The notes under the pieces: generated by a model | Database searches by the model: none | Told to the model about the DNA's origin: nothing | What the model saw: the letters and a program-made list of their open reading frames with translations, nothing else | Shown here: positions 1 through 8,900 of the stretch, in pieces | How the letters are laid out: every line of letters begins with the position of its first letter | Position numbering within the stretch: the first letter of the stretch is position 1 | Made by a program: the position numbers and the translations under genes | Assembly (NCBI RefSeq): GCF_005543295.1 | Contig: NZ_SRSG01000002.1 | Coordinates: 18,508 to 82,507 of the forward strand | Direction: 5' to 3' | Length of the DNA: 64,000 nucleotides | From: Halalkalirubrum salinum | Lineage (GTDB): Archaea > Halobacteriota > Halobacteria > Halobacteriales > Haloferacaceae

Positions 1-192
1 CTCATCGTCATCAACACCGAGAGCAGACAGATGATACAGGTCGGCCTTCGGATGTTACAGAGCGCACAGATGGGAACGCTAACGCAGTACAATCTGATGA
101 TGGCTGGTGCGGTTATCTCGCTGCTACCGGCGCTGGCACTGCTTTTGGCGCTCCGAAAGAACCTGCTGACGACAATGGGACTCAAGCTTTGA
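1..192 (+). CDS. sugar ABC transporter permease, C-terminal fragment
   Basis: Frame 1 is open from the window edge to a TGA at 190-192, giving 63 residues of the end of an integral membrane protein. It reads as the last part of a MalG/UgpE-type permease: a short loop after the EAA region, a final hydrophobic helix (about residues 34-50, rich in Leu and Ala) and the family-typical tail ending in T-M-G-L-K-L. The start lies outside the window. The ATPase gene begins 27 bp downstream on the same strand, so the two probably form the end of one sugar or glycerol-phosphate uptake operon. The substrate cannot be told from this fragment. Confidence 0.8.
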   Translation, partial: LIVINTESRQMIQVGLRMLQSAQMGTLTQYNLMMAGAVISLLPALALLLALRKNLLTTMGLKL

Positions 193-219
193 GTCTTTGC
201 TGAAACACCAATCCAAACC

Positions 220-1434
220 ATGGCAACAATTGAGCTACAAGACGTACGAAAAGAATACGAAGACGTAGTCGCGGTCAACGACGTCGACCTCACAGTCGAA
301 GACGGAGAGTTCCTCGTGTTAGTTGGCCCGTCTGGCTGTGGAAAAAGCACCACACTCCGACTTATTGCGGGGCTGGAAACGTGTACGAACGGCGAGTTGT
401 CGATCGGCGAGACGGTCGTTAACGACCACGAGCCGAAGGAACGAGACATCGCGATGGTATTTCAAAACTACGCGCTGTTTCCACATATGACCGCCCGAAA
501 GAACATCACGTTTGGGATGCAGTACTCCGGATCATACACCGACGAAGAGATTGACGAGCTCGTATCCCACGCTGCGGAGGTACTCGACATTGCGGAGCTG
601 CTCGACAGAAAGCCGAGTGAATTGTCGGGAGGCGAAAAACAACGCGTCGCAATGGGTCGATCACTGGTCCGAGACCCAGAGGTGTTCCTTATGGATGAAC
701 CGCTTTCGAACCTAGACGCGAAGCTTCGCGTACAGATGCGGACAGAACTCTCGACGCTCCACGAGCAACTGGGGACGACAACCGTCTACGTAACACACGA
801 TCAGATCGAGGCAATGACCCTTGGAACCCGCGTCGCGGTGATGAACAAGGGGAAAATCGAGCAGATTGACCCGCCACAGCAGCTGTATGACTTCCCGGAG
901 ACACGGTTTGTCGCAGAGTTCATTGGCAGTCCAGCAATGAACATTATTGAGGCACACGTCAGCACAACCGGACCGACGGTCGATGCCGTCCACGAGGCGT
1001 GTTCGATTCCGTTACCGCAGCAGTCAGCGCTCGACCAGCTCTCAGATGGCCACTACCTCTTAGGCGTCCGTCCAGAGGATTTTACCGTCGTCGACAACCC
1101 AACCACATCAGAGAACGAGCAGCTGGATGTGCATGTCGATCTGGTCGAATCACTTGGAGACACATTGTTGCTCCATACGAGCCTTGGCAATGACGATCTA
1201 CAGGTCGTGAGTTACCAACCAGGGCGAACAGTCGAACGGGGCGATATGCTGACAGTCACGTATGATCCCGATCGGCTCCACCTGTTCGATCCAGAAACCG
1301 GCGAGGCAGTGTACCACTCGGGGAGCGATCGTCGTGGAACTGCGTCAACAGCTGCCCGAAACGGGGCAGGGAACACAGAGATGACTGTCGGGAGCGGTCA
1401 ATCCGATCGCAAATCCACGGAAACAACCCAGTAG
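220..1434 (+). CDS. sugar-type ABC transporter ATP-binding protein (MalK/UgpC family)
   Basis: A 404-residue ATPase that energises a CUT1-type carbohydrate importer at the inner face of the membrane. Visible motifs are Walker A GPSGCGKST (about 36-44), the ABC signature LSGGEKQR (about 135), Walker B FLMDEP (about 155-160), and the switch His in VYVTHD (about 190). The region after about residue 235 carries the FIGSPAMN segment and the OB-fold/TOBE regulatory domain of MalK/MsmX relatives. The length is normal for the family plus a short polar tail. It follows the permease by 27 bp, so they are probably co-transcribed. The sugar specificity cannot be decided here, because no solute-binding protein lies inside the window. 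Confidence 0.93.
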   Translation: MATIELQDVRKEYEDVVAVNDVDLTVEDGEFLVLVGPSGCGKSTTLRLIAGLETCTNGELSIGETVVNDHEPKERDIAMVFQNYALFPHMTARKNITFGMQYSGSYTDEEIDELVSHAAEVLDIAELLDRKPSELSGGEKQRVAMGRSLVRDPEVFLMDEPLSNLDAKLRVQMRTELSTLHEQLGTTTVYVTHDQIEAMTLGTRVAVMNKGKIEQIDPPQQLYDFPETRFVAEFIGSPAMNIIEAHVSTTGPTVDAVHEACSIPLPQQSALDQLSDGHYLLGVRPEDFTVVDNPTTSENEQLDVHVDLVESLGDTLLLHTSLGNDDLQVVSYQPGRTVERGDMLTVTYDPDRLHLFDPETGEAVYHSGSDRRGTASTAARNGAGNTEMTVGSGQSDRKSTETTQ

Positions 1435-1507
1435 TCTTCAAACTGCAACAAATCAAAACGGACCTTGTCCACTCAGCATTCAAACCTGTGCACCTGCTAC
1501 ATTGTGC

Positions 1508-2968
1508 ATGGCTACTCCGACCATCTGGTGGGTTCGCAGCGACTGTCGACTCCACGACAACGAGGCACTCCGATCAGCGGCCGCAACAGTCGGCCCCGTT
1601 ATCCCCGTCTACGTGTTCGATCCGCGAGCGTACGGCGAGCAGGGATATGGCGGGGCAGACTCGTTTACGTTTCAAAAGACCGGATCACACAGGGCCCGGT
1701 TTCTCCAAGAATCCGTCCGCGATCTCCGTGAGTCGCTTCGAGAGCAGGGTTCGGATCTCATCGTCCGTCACAACCACCCAGAGACAGTCATTCCCGAACT
1801 GGCCGATCGTGTCGGTGCCGATCGGGTCGTGATGGCGACGTACCCCGCCCCCGAGGAGATGGCCGTCGAGACCGAGGTGAAGACGGCTCTTCGTGCGGCA
1901 GATGTCGCTGTCGAGCGGGTGTGGACCCACACGCTGTATCACCTCAACGATCTGCCGACGGATTACCGGTCGATCAGCGACACATACACCAGCTTTCGCA
2001 AGTCCGTCGAGCGCGAGAGCACCGTCCGCGAACCGATCGAAACGCCGGAAGTCGACGGTGGTCCGATCGCCGAGATCGATCCTGGCACGGTTCCATCGCT
2101 CGAGGAGTTGGATCCGAATCTGGAACCGCCGGCGCGGGACGATCGCGCCGTCCTCTCATTCGAGGGCGGTGAAACCGCGGGGATCGATCGTCTCGATCAG
2201 TACCTCTGGGGCGAAGATCGGCTTCGTGAGTACAAGCAGACGCGAAACGGGATGCTCGGGCAGGGATACTCCTCGAAGCTGTCGGCGTGGCTCAACGCCG
2301 GCTGTCTGTCGCCGCGGCAAGTCGAACGGGAGGTGCGCCGCTACGAGGACGAACGCGTTTCGAACGATTCGACGTACTGGCTGTTGTTCGAACTCATCTG
2401 GCGAGATTTCTTTCAGTTCCAGGTCGCAAAACACGGCCGATCGTTCTTCGCCCCGGGAGGGCTACAGCAGCGAACTGATATCGAGTGGCGACACGACGAG
2501 ACGGCGTTCGATCGCTGGACCCGCGGCGAGACTGGCATTCCCTTCGTCGACGCAAATATGCGCGAACTCAATCGGACGGGATACATGTCGAACCGTGGCA
2601 GACAAAACGCCGCGTCGTTTCTAGTCAACCACCTCCGGATCGACTGGCGGTGGGGCGCGGCGTACTTTGAGACCCAACTGGTCGACTACGATCCAGCGTC
2701 GAACTACGGCAACTGGTCGTACATTGCGGGGGTCGGCAACGACTCGCGCGATCGGTACTTCAATAGCAGCAAACAGGCGAAACAGTACGACAGTGACGCA
2801 AAGTACGTTACCCACTGGCTCCCCGAATTGGCCGTCCTTCCGCCGCGGTATGCCCACGAACCGTGGACGATGAGCGCAGATGAACAGACCGACTACGGCG
2901 TCCAACTTGGGAGTGATTATCCGGAGCCGATAGTCGATCCGTCTGTGCCTCCTGAGCCGTATCGGTGA
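1508..2968 (+). CDS. CRY-DASH cryptochrome/photolyase
   Basis: A 486-residue flavoprotein of the photolyase/cryptochrome superfamily. The N-terminal Rossmann-like antenna domain starts with IWWVRSDCRLHDN (family form W-x-R-x-D-L-R). The C-terminal FAD domain carries TGIPFVDANMREL, GYMSNRGRQNAASFL and SNYGNWSYIAGVGND. The N-R-G-R-Q-N and Y-I-A-G-V-G-N-D blocks are hallmarks of the DASH subgroup, which repairs pyrimidine dimers in single-stranded or looped DNA and may also signal. The ATG at 1508 (M-A-T-P-T) is preferred to the TTG at 1502 that opens the longer frame. It stands alone between a transporter and phnM. Light-damage repair fits an organism that also makes a sensory rhodopsin. Confidence 0.93.
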   Translation: MATPTIWWVRSDCRLHDNEALRSAAATVGPVIPVYVFDPRAYGEQGYGGADSFTFQKTGSHRARFLQESVRDLRESLREQGSDLIVRHNHPETVIPELADRVGADRVVMATYPAPEEMAVETEVKTALRAADVAVERVWTHTLYHLNDLPTDYRSISDTYTSFRKSVERESTVREPIETPEVDGGPIAEIDPGTVPSLEELDPNLEPPARDDRAVLSFEGGETAGIDRLDQYLWGEDRLREYKQTRNGMLGQGYSSKLSAWLNAGCLSPRQVEREVRRYEDERVSNDSTYWLLFELIWRDFFQFQVAKHGRSFFAPGGLQQRTDIEWRHDETAFDRWTRGETGIPFVDANMRELNRTGYMSNRGRQNAASFLVNHLRIDWRWGAAYFETQLVDYDPASNYGNWSYIAGVGNDSRDRYFNSSKQAKQYDSDAKYVTHWLPELAVLPPRYAHEPWTMSADEQTDYGVQLGSDYPEPIVDPSVPPEPYR

Positions 2969-2991
2969 GCCCTCAGTTGTGTATCGATGAA

Positions 2992-4236
2992 TCAGTTCGC
3001 TGGCCCGCGAACAGTCGAGGAGCCGGTTGCTTGTGCACCCGTTCGCAGCGTCTCGATACCGTTCACGTACGCCCGCTGGACCGTTGGGGCGGGTTCCAAA
3101 TCAACGACGAGCACGTCCGCGCGTGCACCAGGTTCGATTCGACCACGATCGGTCAGCCCAACCGCATCAGCGGGGTTCTTGGTGACCCGGGCAACTCTGG
3201 TCGAGAGCGGTTCACCGGTTTCGACGAACGGCGAAGCGAGCATCGACGGCGGGTGATAATCAGAACAGAGCACGTTGCACACGCCGGCCTCGATCGCATC
3301 GCGGACGCTGAGGTTGTCCCACAGGCTTCCGCCGCGAATGAGGTTCGGCGCACCCAATGCGGTTGTCATACCACACGCTTTCGCCCGATCAGCCGCAGCC
3401 AACGTCAGGGGAAACTCTGAGATATCGACGTCGAGGCGGTCCATCCACTCGACGGTTTCGACGGTGTTGTCGTCGTGTGATGCCAGCGGTACTCCTGCGG
3501 ATTCGGCAACCTCGGCTGCGCGGGCAGCGCATGCTGTGAGGGTCGCTTCAGAGACTGTCCGTCGATCGGCAATGAGGTCGTCGATCGCCTCCCGAGGGAC
3601 GTTCCGATCGTTGATGTAGTGATCTCGAAACGAGGCATCATCGAACTGTCCCTCGTCAGGACCGTGGTGCATAATAGAGACAAGGTCCGCGGTGCCCTCA
3701 TTGACAAGCGCTGCGACAGCATCAACGCTCGGGCACGAAAGCTCACACCGCGCGTGCACCCGGTTATCAACGAGCAGTCCGTCAGTGCGTTTGATGCTCC
3801 GGGCCAGCTCCGTCGCCTCGGAGATCGACCGGTTGTCCTCTGGGGTTTCTTCGAAGGCGATCGCGTGAAACTTGGTCGTGATCCCATTGAGGGCGTTAAT
3901 CCGATCAGTACTCAAAAGTGCAGTGTCAATAGAAACCTGCGCAGACGATCGTGGATTGCGTTCGCTTTCGATATCATCACCATGGAGATCGACAATACCC
4001 GGCATCACAACCGCTCCGGACACATCGACAGAGGCTGCACCGGAGCGTGGTGGGTCAGTAGTTGGCCCCACGTCAACGATCGTTCCCCCAGAAAAAAGCA
4101 CACAGCCGTCGGAAATAACCGTCTCGGGGGTGACGACACGGCCGTGTCGGAGCTCAACTGGAGGCGCTGACGACGACGGTTCGCGCCGGCGATCGCTCAC
4201 ATTTTGGGGATAATCAGGGTGCGACATTAAACACAT
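2992..4236 (-). CDS. phnM: PhnM-like amidohydrolase (phosphonate pathway)
   Basis: A 414-residue metal-dependent amidohydrolase. It has the PhnM signatures: VVMPGIVDLHGDDIE (metal-binding His and DD), a central ASHDDNT block, and ALGAPNLIRGGSLWDNLS near the C terminus, followed by the C-terminal DVLVVDL strand. In bacteria PhnM hydrolyses alpha-D-ribose 1-methylphosphonate 5-triphosphate, releasing pyrophosphate, in the C-P lyase pathway. No phnGHIJKL lies nearby, so the rest of the pathway would have to be elsewhere or this enzyme has another substrate. ATG codons at 4236 and 4227 are both possible. A TTAACTA box lies about 25-30 bp upstream of them, which suggests a leaderless transcript. 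It is convergent with the photolyase (23 bp gap). Confidence 0.85.
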   Translation of the reverse strand: MCLMSHPDYPQNVSDRRREPSSSAPPVELRHGRVVTPETVISDGCVLFSGGTIVDVGPTTDPPRSGAASVDVSGAVVMPGIVDLHGDDIESERNPRSSAQVSIDTALLSTDRINALNGITTKFHAIAFEETPEDNRSISEATELARSIKRTDGLLVDNRVHARCELSCPSVDAVAALVNEGTADLVSIMHHGPDEGQFDDASFRDHYINDRNVPREAIDDLIADRRTVSEATLTACAARAAEVAESAGVPLASHDDNTVETVEWMDRLDVDISEFPLTLAAADRAKACGMTTALGAPNLIRGGSLWDNLSVRDAIEAGVCNVLCSDYHPPSMLASPFVETGEPLSTRVARVTKNPADAVGLTDRGRIEPGARADVLVVDLEPAPTVQRAYVNGIETLRTGAQATGSSTVRGPAN

Positions 4237-4575
4237 CGTCCCGCTATATGGAGTTAGTTAAGCACCCGCTTCAACGGCTGTGTCGATCCATATCCCACTC
4301 ACCGACACGTTGATAATGGGACAAACGACCCCTCGAGTGCAGTGATCCACGCAGTCGTTCGACAGTCGTCGTCAGCCCGTCTCGGATGGATCGTACACTC
4401 ATCAGGACCGTCCTCGTATCTAACGATCGTTGCAGTGAACCGATCGTCGGTTGTGGCTTCCGAATGGGACATTGATTGGTGACACGAGGAACAGGGATAT
4501 TGTTAATATGGGATTATACCGCCAGACGAAAGCAGTATCCGATCGGGTGTGAAGAGCATCAAACAAGTATGTGCA
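4237..4575. other. intergenic region between phnM and glmS
   Basis: This 339-bp gap lies upstream of phnM and downstream of glmS. It holds the phnM promoter at its left end (a TTAACTA-like box near 4257). On the minus strand there is a short open frame of about 43 codons beginning with an ATG near 4402 that has no recognisable homology. I see no RNA gene and no convincing terminator. Confidence 0.4.
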
Positions 4576-6378
4576 TCACTCGACAGTCACGCTTTTTGCG
4601 AGGTTCCGCGGCTTGTCGATCGCACGATTTCGGAGGTTTGCTGCATGATACGCTAACAGTTGTAGATGAATGTTGAGCAGTAGGCCGGCGAGTTCTGGGT
4701 GAACCGAGGGGATTGAAAGGTACTCATCAACAGCGGCTTGGACTTCTGTCCCAGCGGGTCCAATTCCAATGACGGACGCACCACGACTCCGTGCCTCTTC
4801 GACGTTGTGTAGTGTGAGATGGTCGTTCCGTCCGGTAAATAACGCGATAACGACTGTATTGGGGGTCACGAGTGCCAGCGGGCCGTGTTTGAGTTCTCCC
4901 GCGGCGAACCCCTCGGCGTGGTCGTAGGTGATCTCTTTGAATTTCAACGCACCCTCGCAGGCAACCGGGTACCCGACCCCACGGCCGACAAAAAAGTATG
5001 CGTCTGCATGGCGATAGCGTTCTGCGAGGTGGGCGGCTTCGGTCGAGTCGATAACAGACTGGATCGCTTCTGGTACCTGGGTTAGTTCCTCGATCGCCGC
5101 TGGCATGCTGGAAGCAGGATCTGCATCAACAGCGATCTGCTCGGCCAAAAGCGCCAAAACACCCACCTGCGAAGAGAACGTCTTGGTGGCGGCGACGCCG
5201 ATCTCTGGTCCTGCCCTAATAAAGATCGAATCGTCGGCTTCCCGTGCAGCGGTCGATCCAACGACATTTGTGATTGCGAGCGTGTGGGCGTCGGTATCAT
5301 TTGCGACCCGAAGCGACGCAAGCGTATCCGCCGTTTCTCCACTCTGGGTCACCGCAATCACGAGCGAGTGCTCATCAAGTGGGACTGGGTCGTATGCGAA
5401 CTCGTTTGCGCGGACTGCAGTCGCCCGAATTCCTCGGCGGCGAAACAGTCGTGTTCCGTACAGTGCCGCGTGATAGGATGTCCCGCAGGCAACAAATACG
5501 ACATCTTGGATTCCCGAGAGCATCCCGTCAGGAATTGCGTCGAAATCGACTACCCCGTCGGCGGTTCGACCCTCGATCGTCTGTCTGAATGAAACCGGCT
5601 GTTCATCGATCTCTTTTCGCATGAAGTGACTATATCCGGCCTTCGAGGTATCATTCGCGTCCCACTCGACAGTCTCGACAGGGTGGTCGACAGAATCGCC
5701 ACCGAGGCTTGTCACCTCGAACCCGTCTGGGCGAACAATCACGACATCGTCGTCTTCCACGTATACCACACGATCGGTAAACTCCAAGAACGCGGGGACG
5801 TCGCTCGCGAGAAACAGCGCCTTTTCGCCAAGGCCGAGGACGAGTGGAGAGCCGTTCCGAGTGGCATAGACCGCAGTTGAGCCCTCAACGACAGCCGCAA
5901 TGGCGTAGCTTCCGTCGAGCTGCTCAACCGCACCACGGAATGCGTCTTCAGGAGATTTCCCCTCACGGAGTCCTGCGGCAATGAGATGCGGGATCACCTC
6001 CGTATCAGTTTCACTTGTGAAGGTGTGTCCGGCCGCCTGTAATTCGGTTTTGAGCGCCTCGTAATTATTTATAATTCCGTTGTGAACAACACTTACACGA
6101 CCGGAGTCGTCTGTATGTGGGTGCGCGTTCGCGTGAGTTGGTGGCCCATGCGTGCTCCAGCGCGTGTGTCCAATCCCAACTGAGCCCGCAAGCGATCGCT
6201 CTTCGAGTGCCGAGTGAAGCGCGTCGATCTCTCCATGAGTTTTACACACATCGATCTGAGCGCCATCGGTCACAGCAATACCAGCAGAGTCGTAGCCGCG
6301 GTATTCGAGGTTTTTTAACCCAACCATCAGCTCGTTGACGGCGTCTGTAGCGCCAACACGTGCGATAATTCCACACAT
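4576..6378 (-). CDS. glmS: glutamine--fructose-6-phosphate aminotransferase (isomerizing)
   Basis: A 600-residue cytoplasmic enzyme making glucosamine-6-phosphate from fructose-6-phosphate and glutamine, the first step to UDP-GlcNAc. It begins M-C-G-I-I-A-R-V-G, so Cys2 is the N-terminal glutaminase nucleophile. The class II amidotransferase domain covers about residues 2-215 (GHTRWSTHG, HNGIINN and EYRGYDSAG are visible). Two SIS isomerase domains follow, with the sugar-phosphate blocks CGTSYHA and SQSGETADT. The protein ends in the family-typical KSVTVE. The length is normal and all key residues are present. Its position at the head of the polysaccharide region, 2.5 kb before wecB and wecC, suits a supply of amino-sugar precursor. 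Confidence 0.97.
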   Translation of the reverse strand: MCGIIARVGATDAVNELMVGLKNLEYRGYDSAGIAVTDGAQIDVCKTHGEIDALHSALEERSLAGSVGIGHTRWSTHGPPTHANAHPHTDDSGRVSVVHNGIINNYEALKTELQAAGHTFTSETDTEVIPHLIAAGLREGKSPEDAFRGAVEQLDGSYAIAAVVEGSTAVYATRNGSPLVLGLGEKALFLASDVPAFLEFTDRVVYVEDDDVVIVRPDGFEVTSLGGDSVDHPVETVEWDANDTSKAGYSHFMRKEIDEQPVSFRQTIEGRTADGVVDFDAIPDGMLSGIQDVVFVACGTSYHAALYGTRLFRRRGIRATAVRANEFAYDPVPLDEHSLVIAVTQSGETADTLASLRVANDTDAHTLAITNVVGSTAAREADDSIFIRAGPEIGVAATKTFSSQVGVLALLAEQIAVDADPASSMPAAIEELTQVPEAIQSVIDSTEAAHLAERYRHADAYFFVGRGVGYPVACEGALKFKEITYDHAEGFAAGELKHGPLALVTPNTVVIALFTGRNDHLTLHNVEEARSRGASVIGIGPAGTEVQAAVDEYLSIPSVHPELAGLLLNIHLQLLAYHAANLRNRAIDKPRNLAKSVTVE

Positions 6379-6711
6379 ATTATCGCCTCATAGTTGTCTT
6401 GTTGTGATTTGGCCGGCCGAGTATTCCTCCTTTGATGTCGGTCATTGGTGAGACTACGTGCCTGTACGGATGGCTCATGGCGTGTGACACCTAAACACCG
6501 ATTGGGGTTTTGTTATGCGTAAGACTACCATCTGAGGGGCAGCATAATCACTCACTGGGCCTGTTGGCTGTAGTGGGTGACCGTCTCTGTACATTGGTAC
6601 GTGTCAGCCACTCATGTGGTATTATCTGGTTATTTTTAGAAACGAACAGTTAACAAAGCGTCTTGTTGTGAAACGACTTTCTCGAACACACAGCGAGACT
6701 CCTGATTTCGA
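6379..6711. other. divergent intergenic region, glmS / DUF7344-type gene
   Basis: A 333-bp region between the divergent starts of glmS (minus) and the winged-helix membrane gene (plus). It must hold both promoters. An A/T-rich stretch near 6625-6640 (TTATTTTTAGAA) is the best TATA candidate for the plus-strand gene but lies about 75 bp from its ATG. I see no RNA gene or repeat. Confidence 0.35.
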
Positions 6712-7218
6712 ATGTCATACAACGATACGTTCCAGCTGTCCCAAGACACCGTCTTTGATCTGCTGAGCAGTTCACGGCGTCGATTTATCATTCGTCGACT
6801 CAAGAGTAGATCAACCGGGATCGATCTACAGACACTCGCAGGCGATCTCGCGGCCCAGGAGGCAGATATCGACCGAGACGAACTCACCGCCCAGCAACGA
6901 AAACGGATATACGTCTCGTTATATCAGACACATATTCCGAAACTCGCAGATGCTGATGTTATCCAATACGACCCAGACACTAGTGTAGTGCATCCGGGAC
7001 CCAAACTTGACTCGCTTGAAGCGTATCTTACTCAAACCGACGATCGAAACCGGTTGGTCTGGGTTCACATTGGTATTACGCTCGTGGGGACAGTTATTGT
7101 CACTTTTGCCATACTACTGGGAGCATTTCGTACAGCCGCGATTATCGGAGCGATTGCGCTGGGTGCTGCGACGGCAATCACTGCAATCACGACTGTCCAA
7201 ACCAACTCCGATCGGTGA
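6712..7218 (+). CDS. winged-helix membrane protein, DUF7344-like (paralogue A)
   Basis: A 168-residue haloarchaeal protein. Residues about 10-100 form a winged-helix-like domain of the type named DUF7344: a helix with FDLLSSSRRR, then LAGDLAAQEADID, then RKRIYVSLYQTHIPKL and a short beta-wing. Two hydrophobic helices follow (about 114-136 and 140-162), making a C-terminal membrane hairpin. The predicted picture is a DNA-binding or signalling domain tethered to the inner membrane face. Close paralogues lie at 11399-11977 and 21788-22321, all beside polysaccharide genes. No experimental function is known to me. Regulation of the locus is an inference from location and fold. Confidence 0.8.
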   Translation: MSYNDTFQLSQDTVFDLLSSSRRRFIIRRLKSRSTGIDLQTLAGDLAAQEADIDRDELTAQQRKRIYVSLYQTHIPKLADADVIQYDPDTSVVHPGPKLDSLEAYLTQTDDRNRLVWVHIGITLVGTVIVTFAILLGAFRTAAIIGAIALGAATAITAITTVQTNSDR

Positions 7219-7283
7219 CCGTTAGACCTGCTGGTGCAGATCGCGATACTCGTATAATGAAAAGCCGAACGCCCCGTTTTGTC

Positions 7284-7589
7284 TCAAGACTGTTCGTACA
7301 GGTCAATTGTTCCGACACCTGTGGCATCAAGACTGACCCACCGATTTGTATATTTAAATGACACTTCAACCGTTTCGTTGCCCGAGCTAAGACACGTCTC
7401 AAGAGCGTCTGGATCAATCACCTCTGCCAGTGGTGGCAGTGTTGTTGGGTTGTCTCCGGTCACCGCTGCGATTGCCTCAACAATCGCAACAATGACATTA
7501 TCCCCAGTTGGATCAAAATCAAACGATACAGTCGTTCCCGAAACGTGCCCGAAATTTTCCGTAATGCGATCTGACTGACAGTTGCCCAT
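7284..7589 (-). CDS. stand-alone HalOD1 output-domain protein
   Basis: A 101-residue protein consisting of little more than one HalOD1 domain. Key features are VVAIVEAIA-type first helix, LPPLAEVIDPDALE (the P-P-L-x-x-x-I-D-P-D-A-L core) and the closing strand pair around F-K-Y-T-N-R-W-V-S-L. The ATG at 7589 (M-G-N-C-Q-S) is chosen over longer starts because the upstream translation is not conserved-looking. An A/T-rich TATATAAG-like box lies at about 7623-7631. HalOD1 is a haloarchaeal domain of unknown biochemical role, often found as an output module of signalling proteins. A second single-domain copy lies at 13573-13905. It is convergent with the preceding winged-helix gene. Confidence 0.8.
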   Translation of the reverse strand: MGNCQSDRITENFGHVSGTTVSFDFDPTGDNVIVAIVEAIAAVTGDNPTTLPPLAEVIDPDALETCLSSGNETVEVSFKYTNRWVSLDATGVGTIDLYEQS

Positions 7590-7737
7590 TTTACGTTTCC
7601 CGTTCGACAGTACAACGAATTCATATATAAGTATTCTTAAATTAGCGTATGATTTGTTTGTTGAGTATAATAAACTCACGGACATACACAGTCGTATGGA
7701 CACGCATATATTAGTTCGTCGTACACCAGTCGATCGA

Positions 7738-8562
7738 TTAGTCTCTAATTCGCGCAAACTCAACTGCTATTGCTCGAATGAGATTGAATCCGTGTGCAAA
7801 TGGATTATGCGTGCTCGATCCGTCGATATCGTAGTTGATTGTCGTGGGAATTTCCGTGATGTTGTGTCCACAGTTGACCACGTGAAACAGGATATCCAAA
7901 CTCGCATCCATCCCAAAACCGATATTCTCCGTCTCAACGACAGCCTCGATTGCGCTTGCGTCGTATGCTCGGAAACCGCTTTGGGTGTCTGAAATTGTCG
8001 TGTTTCCGCCCCGAACCCGAATCGCAAGGTTTGACAACAAATTGATAACTGCTAATCCAAATCGGCGATACAGGGGAATATTCGACGTTGATCCACCGAG
8101 AAACCGGCTGGCGATAACAACTGATGCGTCGGTGTTACGGCACGTCTCAACAAGGGCACTACTGTCGGAGATCTCGTGTTGGCCATCTCCATCGAGAGTT
8201 ACGAGATAGCTTGCATTAGTGTCGTGAGCTCGTGCAAAAAGCGTCTGTATTGTTGCGCCGTATCCCTTGTTTTGCGGATGGACAATTACCGTTGCACCAG
8301 CCGCTTGAGCGAGCTGTGCAGTCTCGTCGGTACTCCCATCATCGACAACAACCACTTCGTCGGCGTACTGCAGTGCGTCAGCCACGACGGATTCGATCGT
8401 GTCACCCTCGTTGTATGCTGGAATACCGATGACCACACCAGAGCGTTGTACCGATGATTCTGTGAGTGAGTTTGACTGGACTTGTGCACGATCGCCGCTT
8501 ATCGCCTGGCTTAGCTCAGGAGCCCCGGGAGGCGCTCGAAGTGGTTCCTTTTCAGTTGACAT
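7738..8562 (-). CDS. family 2 glycosyltransferase (polyprenyl-phosphate sugar synthase type)
   Basis: A 274-residue GT-A glycosyltransferase of the DPM1-like group, which moves a sugar from a nucleotide donor to dolichyl/polyprenyl phosphate or a lipid-linked glycan at the cytoplasmic membrane face. Motifs are IGIPAYNEGDTI, VVVDDGSTDET, LDGDGQHE (metal-binding D-x-D) and SGFRAYDA. An N-terminal extension of about 40 polar residues precedes the domain. No C-terminal membrane helices are seen, so it is the soluble form. The ATG at 8562 (M-S-T-E-K) is preferred. The frame stays open for another 119 codons upstream but shows no family similarity there. It is divergent from wecB. Confidence 0.85.
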   Translation of the reverse strand: MSTEKEPLRAPPGAPELSQAISGDRAQVQSNSLTESSVQRSGVVIGIPAYNEGDTIESVVADALQYADEVVVVDDGSTDETAQLAQAAGATVIVHPQNKGYGATIQTLFARAHDTNASYLVTLDGDGQHEISDSSALVETCRNTDASVVIASRFLGGSTSNIPLYRRFGLAVINLLSNLAIRVRGGNTTISDTQSGFRAYDASAIEAVVETENIGFGMDASLDILFHVVNCGHNITEIPTTINYDIDGSSTHNPFAHGFNLIRAIAVEFARIRD

Positions 8563-8900
8563 AGGTGGATTGTGTTGGACGATCGCCTGTGTGATCGTGT
8601 CCACACCACGGATCTGAGACGTATTGTTATACGCAAAATAACCACCACTGGTCTCAACCGGCCGTTTTCCACCGAATTTTGGGGCCCGTGAGGGTGTACA
8701 TAACGAAGCCCCGACGTTGTCTGCGTCGAAGTAGCCGGCACTACCCCGGTCACAAGACCAATCCGTTCGCATATCATGACAAAAAGCTACTATTCCAGCA
8801 CCTGTCGAAACGGTATCGTCTGCAGTGGACAGCTCACAGCAGGCGCATTGATCGTATTCTGGGCCAAAAACATCGGAGGTCGGAAAACCGGTGCAGACGA
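8563..8900. other. divergent intergenic region upstream of wecB
   Basis: This 338-bp region separates the GT2 gene (minus) from wecB (plus). Both strands happen to stay open across most of it, but neither translation resembles a protein family, and the codon pattern differs from the neighbouring genes. It presumably carries both promoters. I see no RNA gene. Confidence 0.35.

Noticed and set aside
1893..2624. 243-codon frame inside the photolyase gene
   Set aside because: Very basic, Arg/Ser-rich translation typical of the +1 shadow of an acidic haloarchaeal gene.
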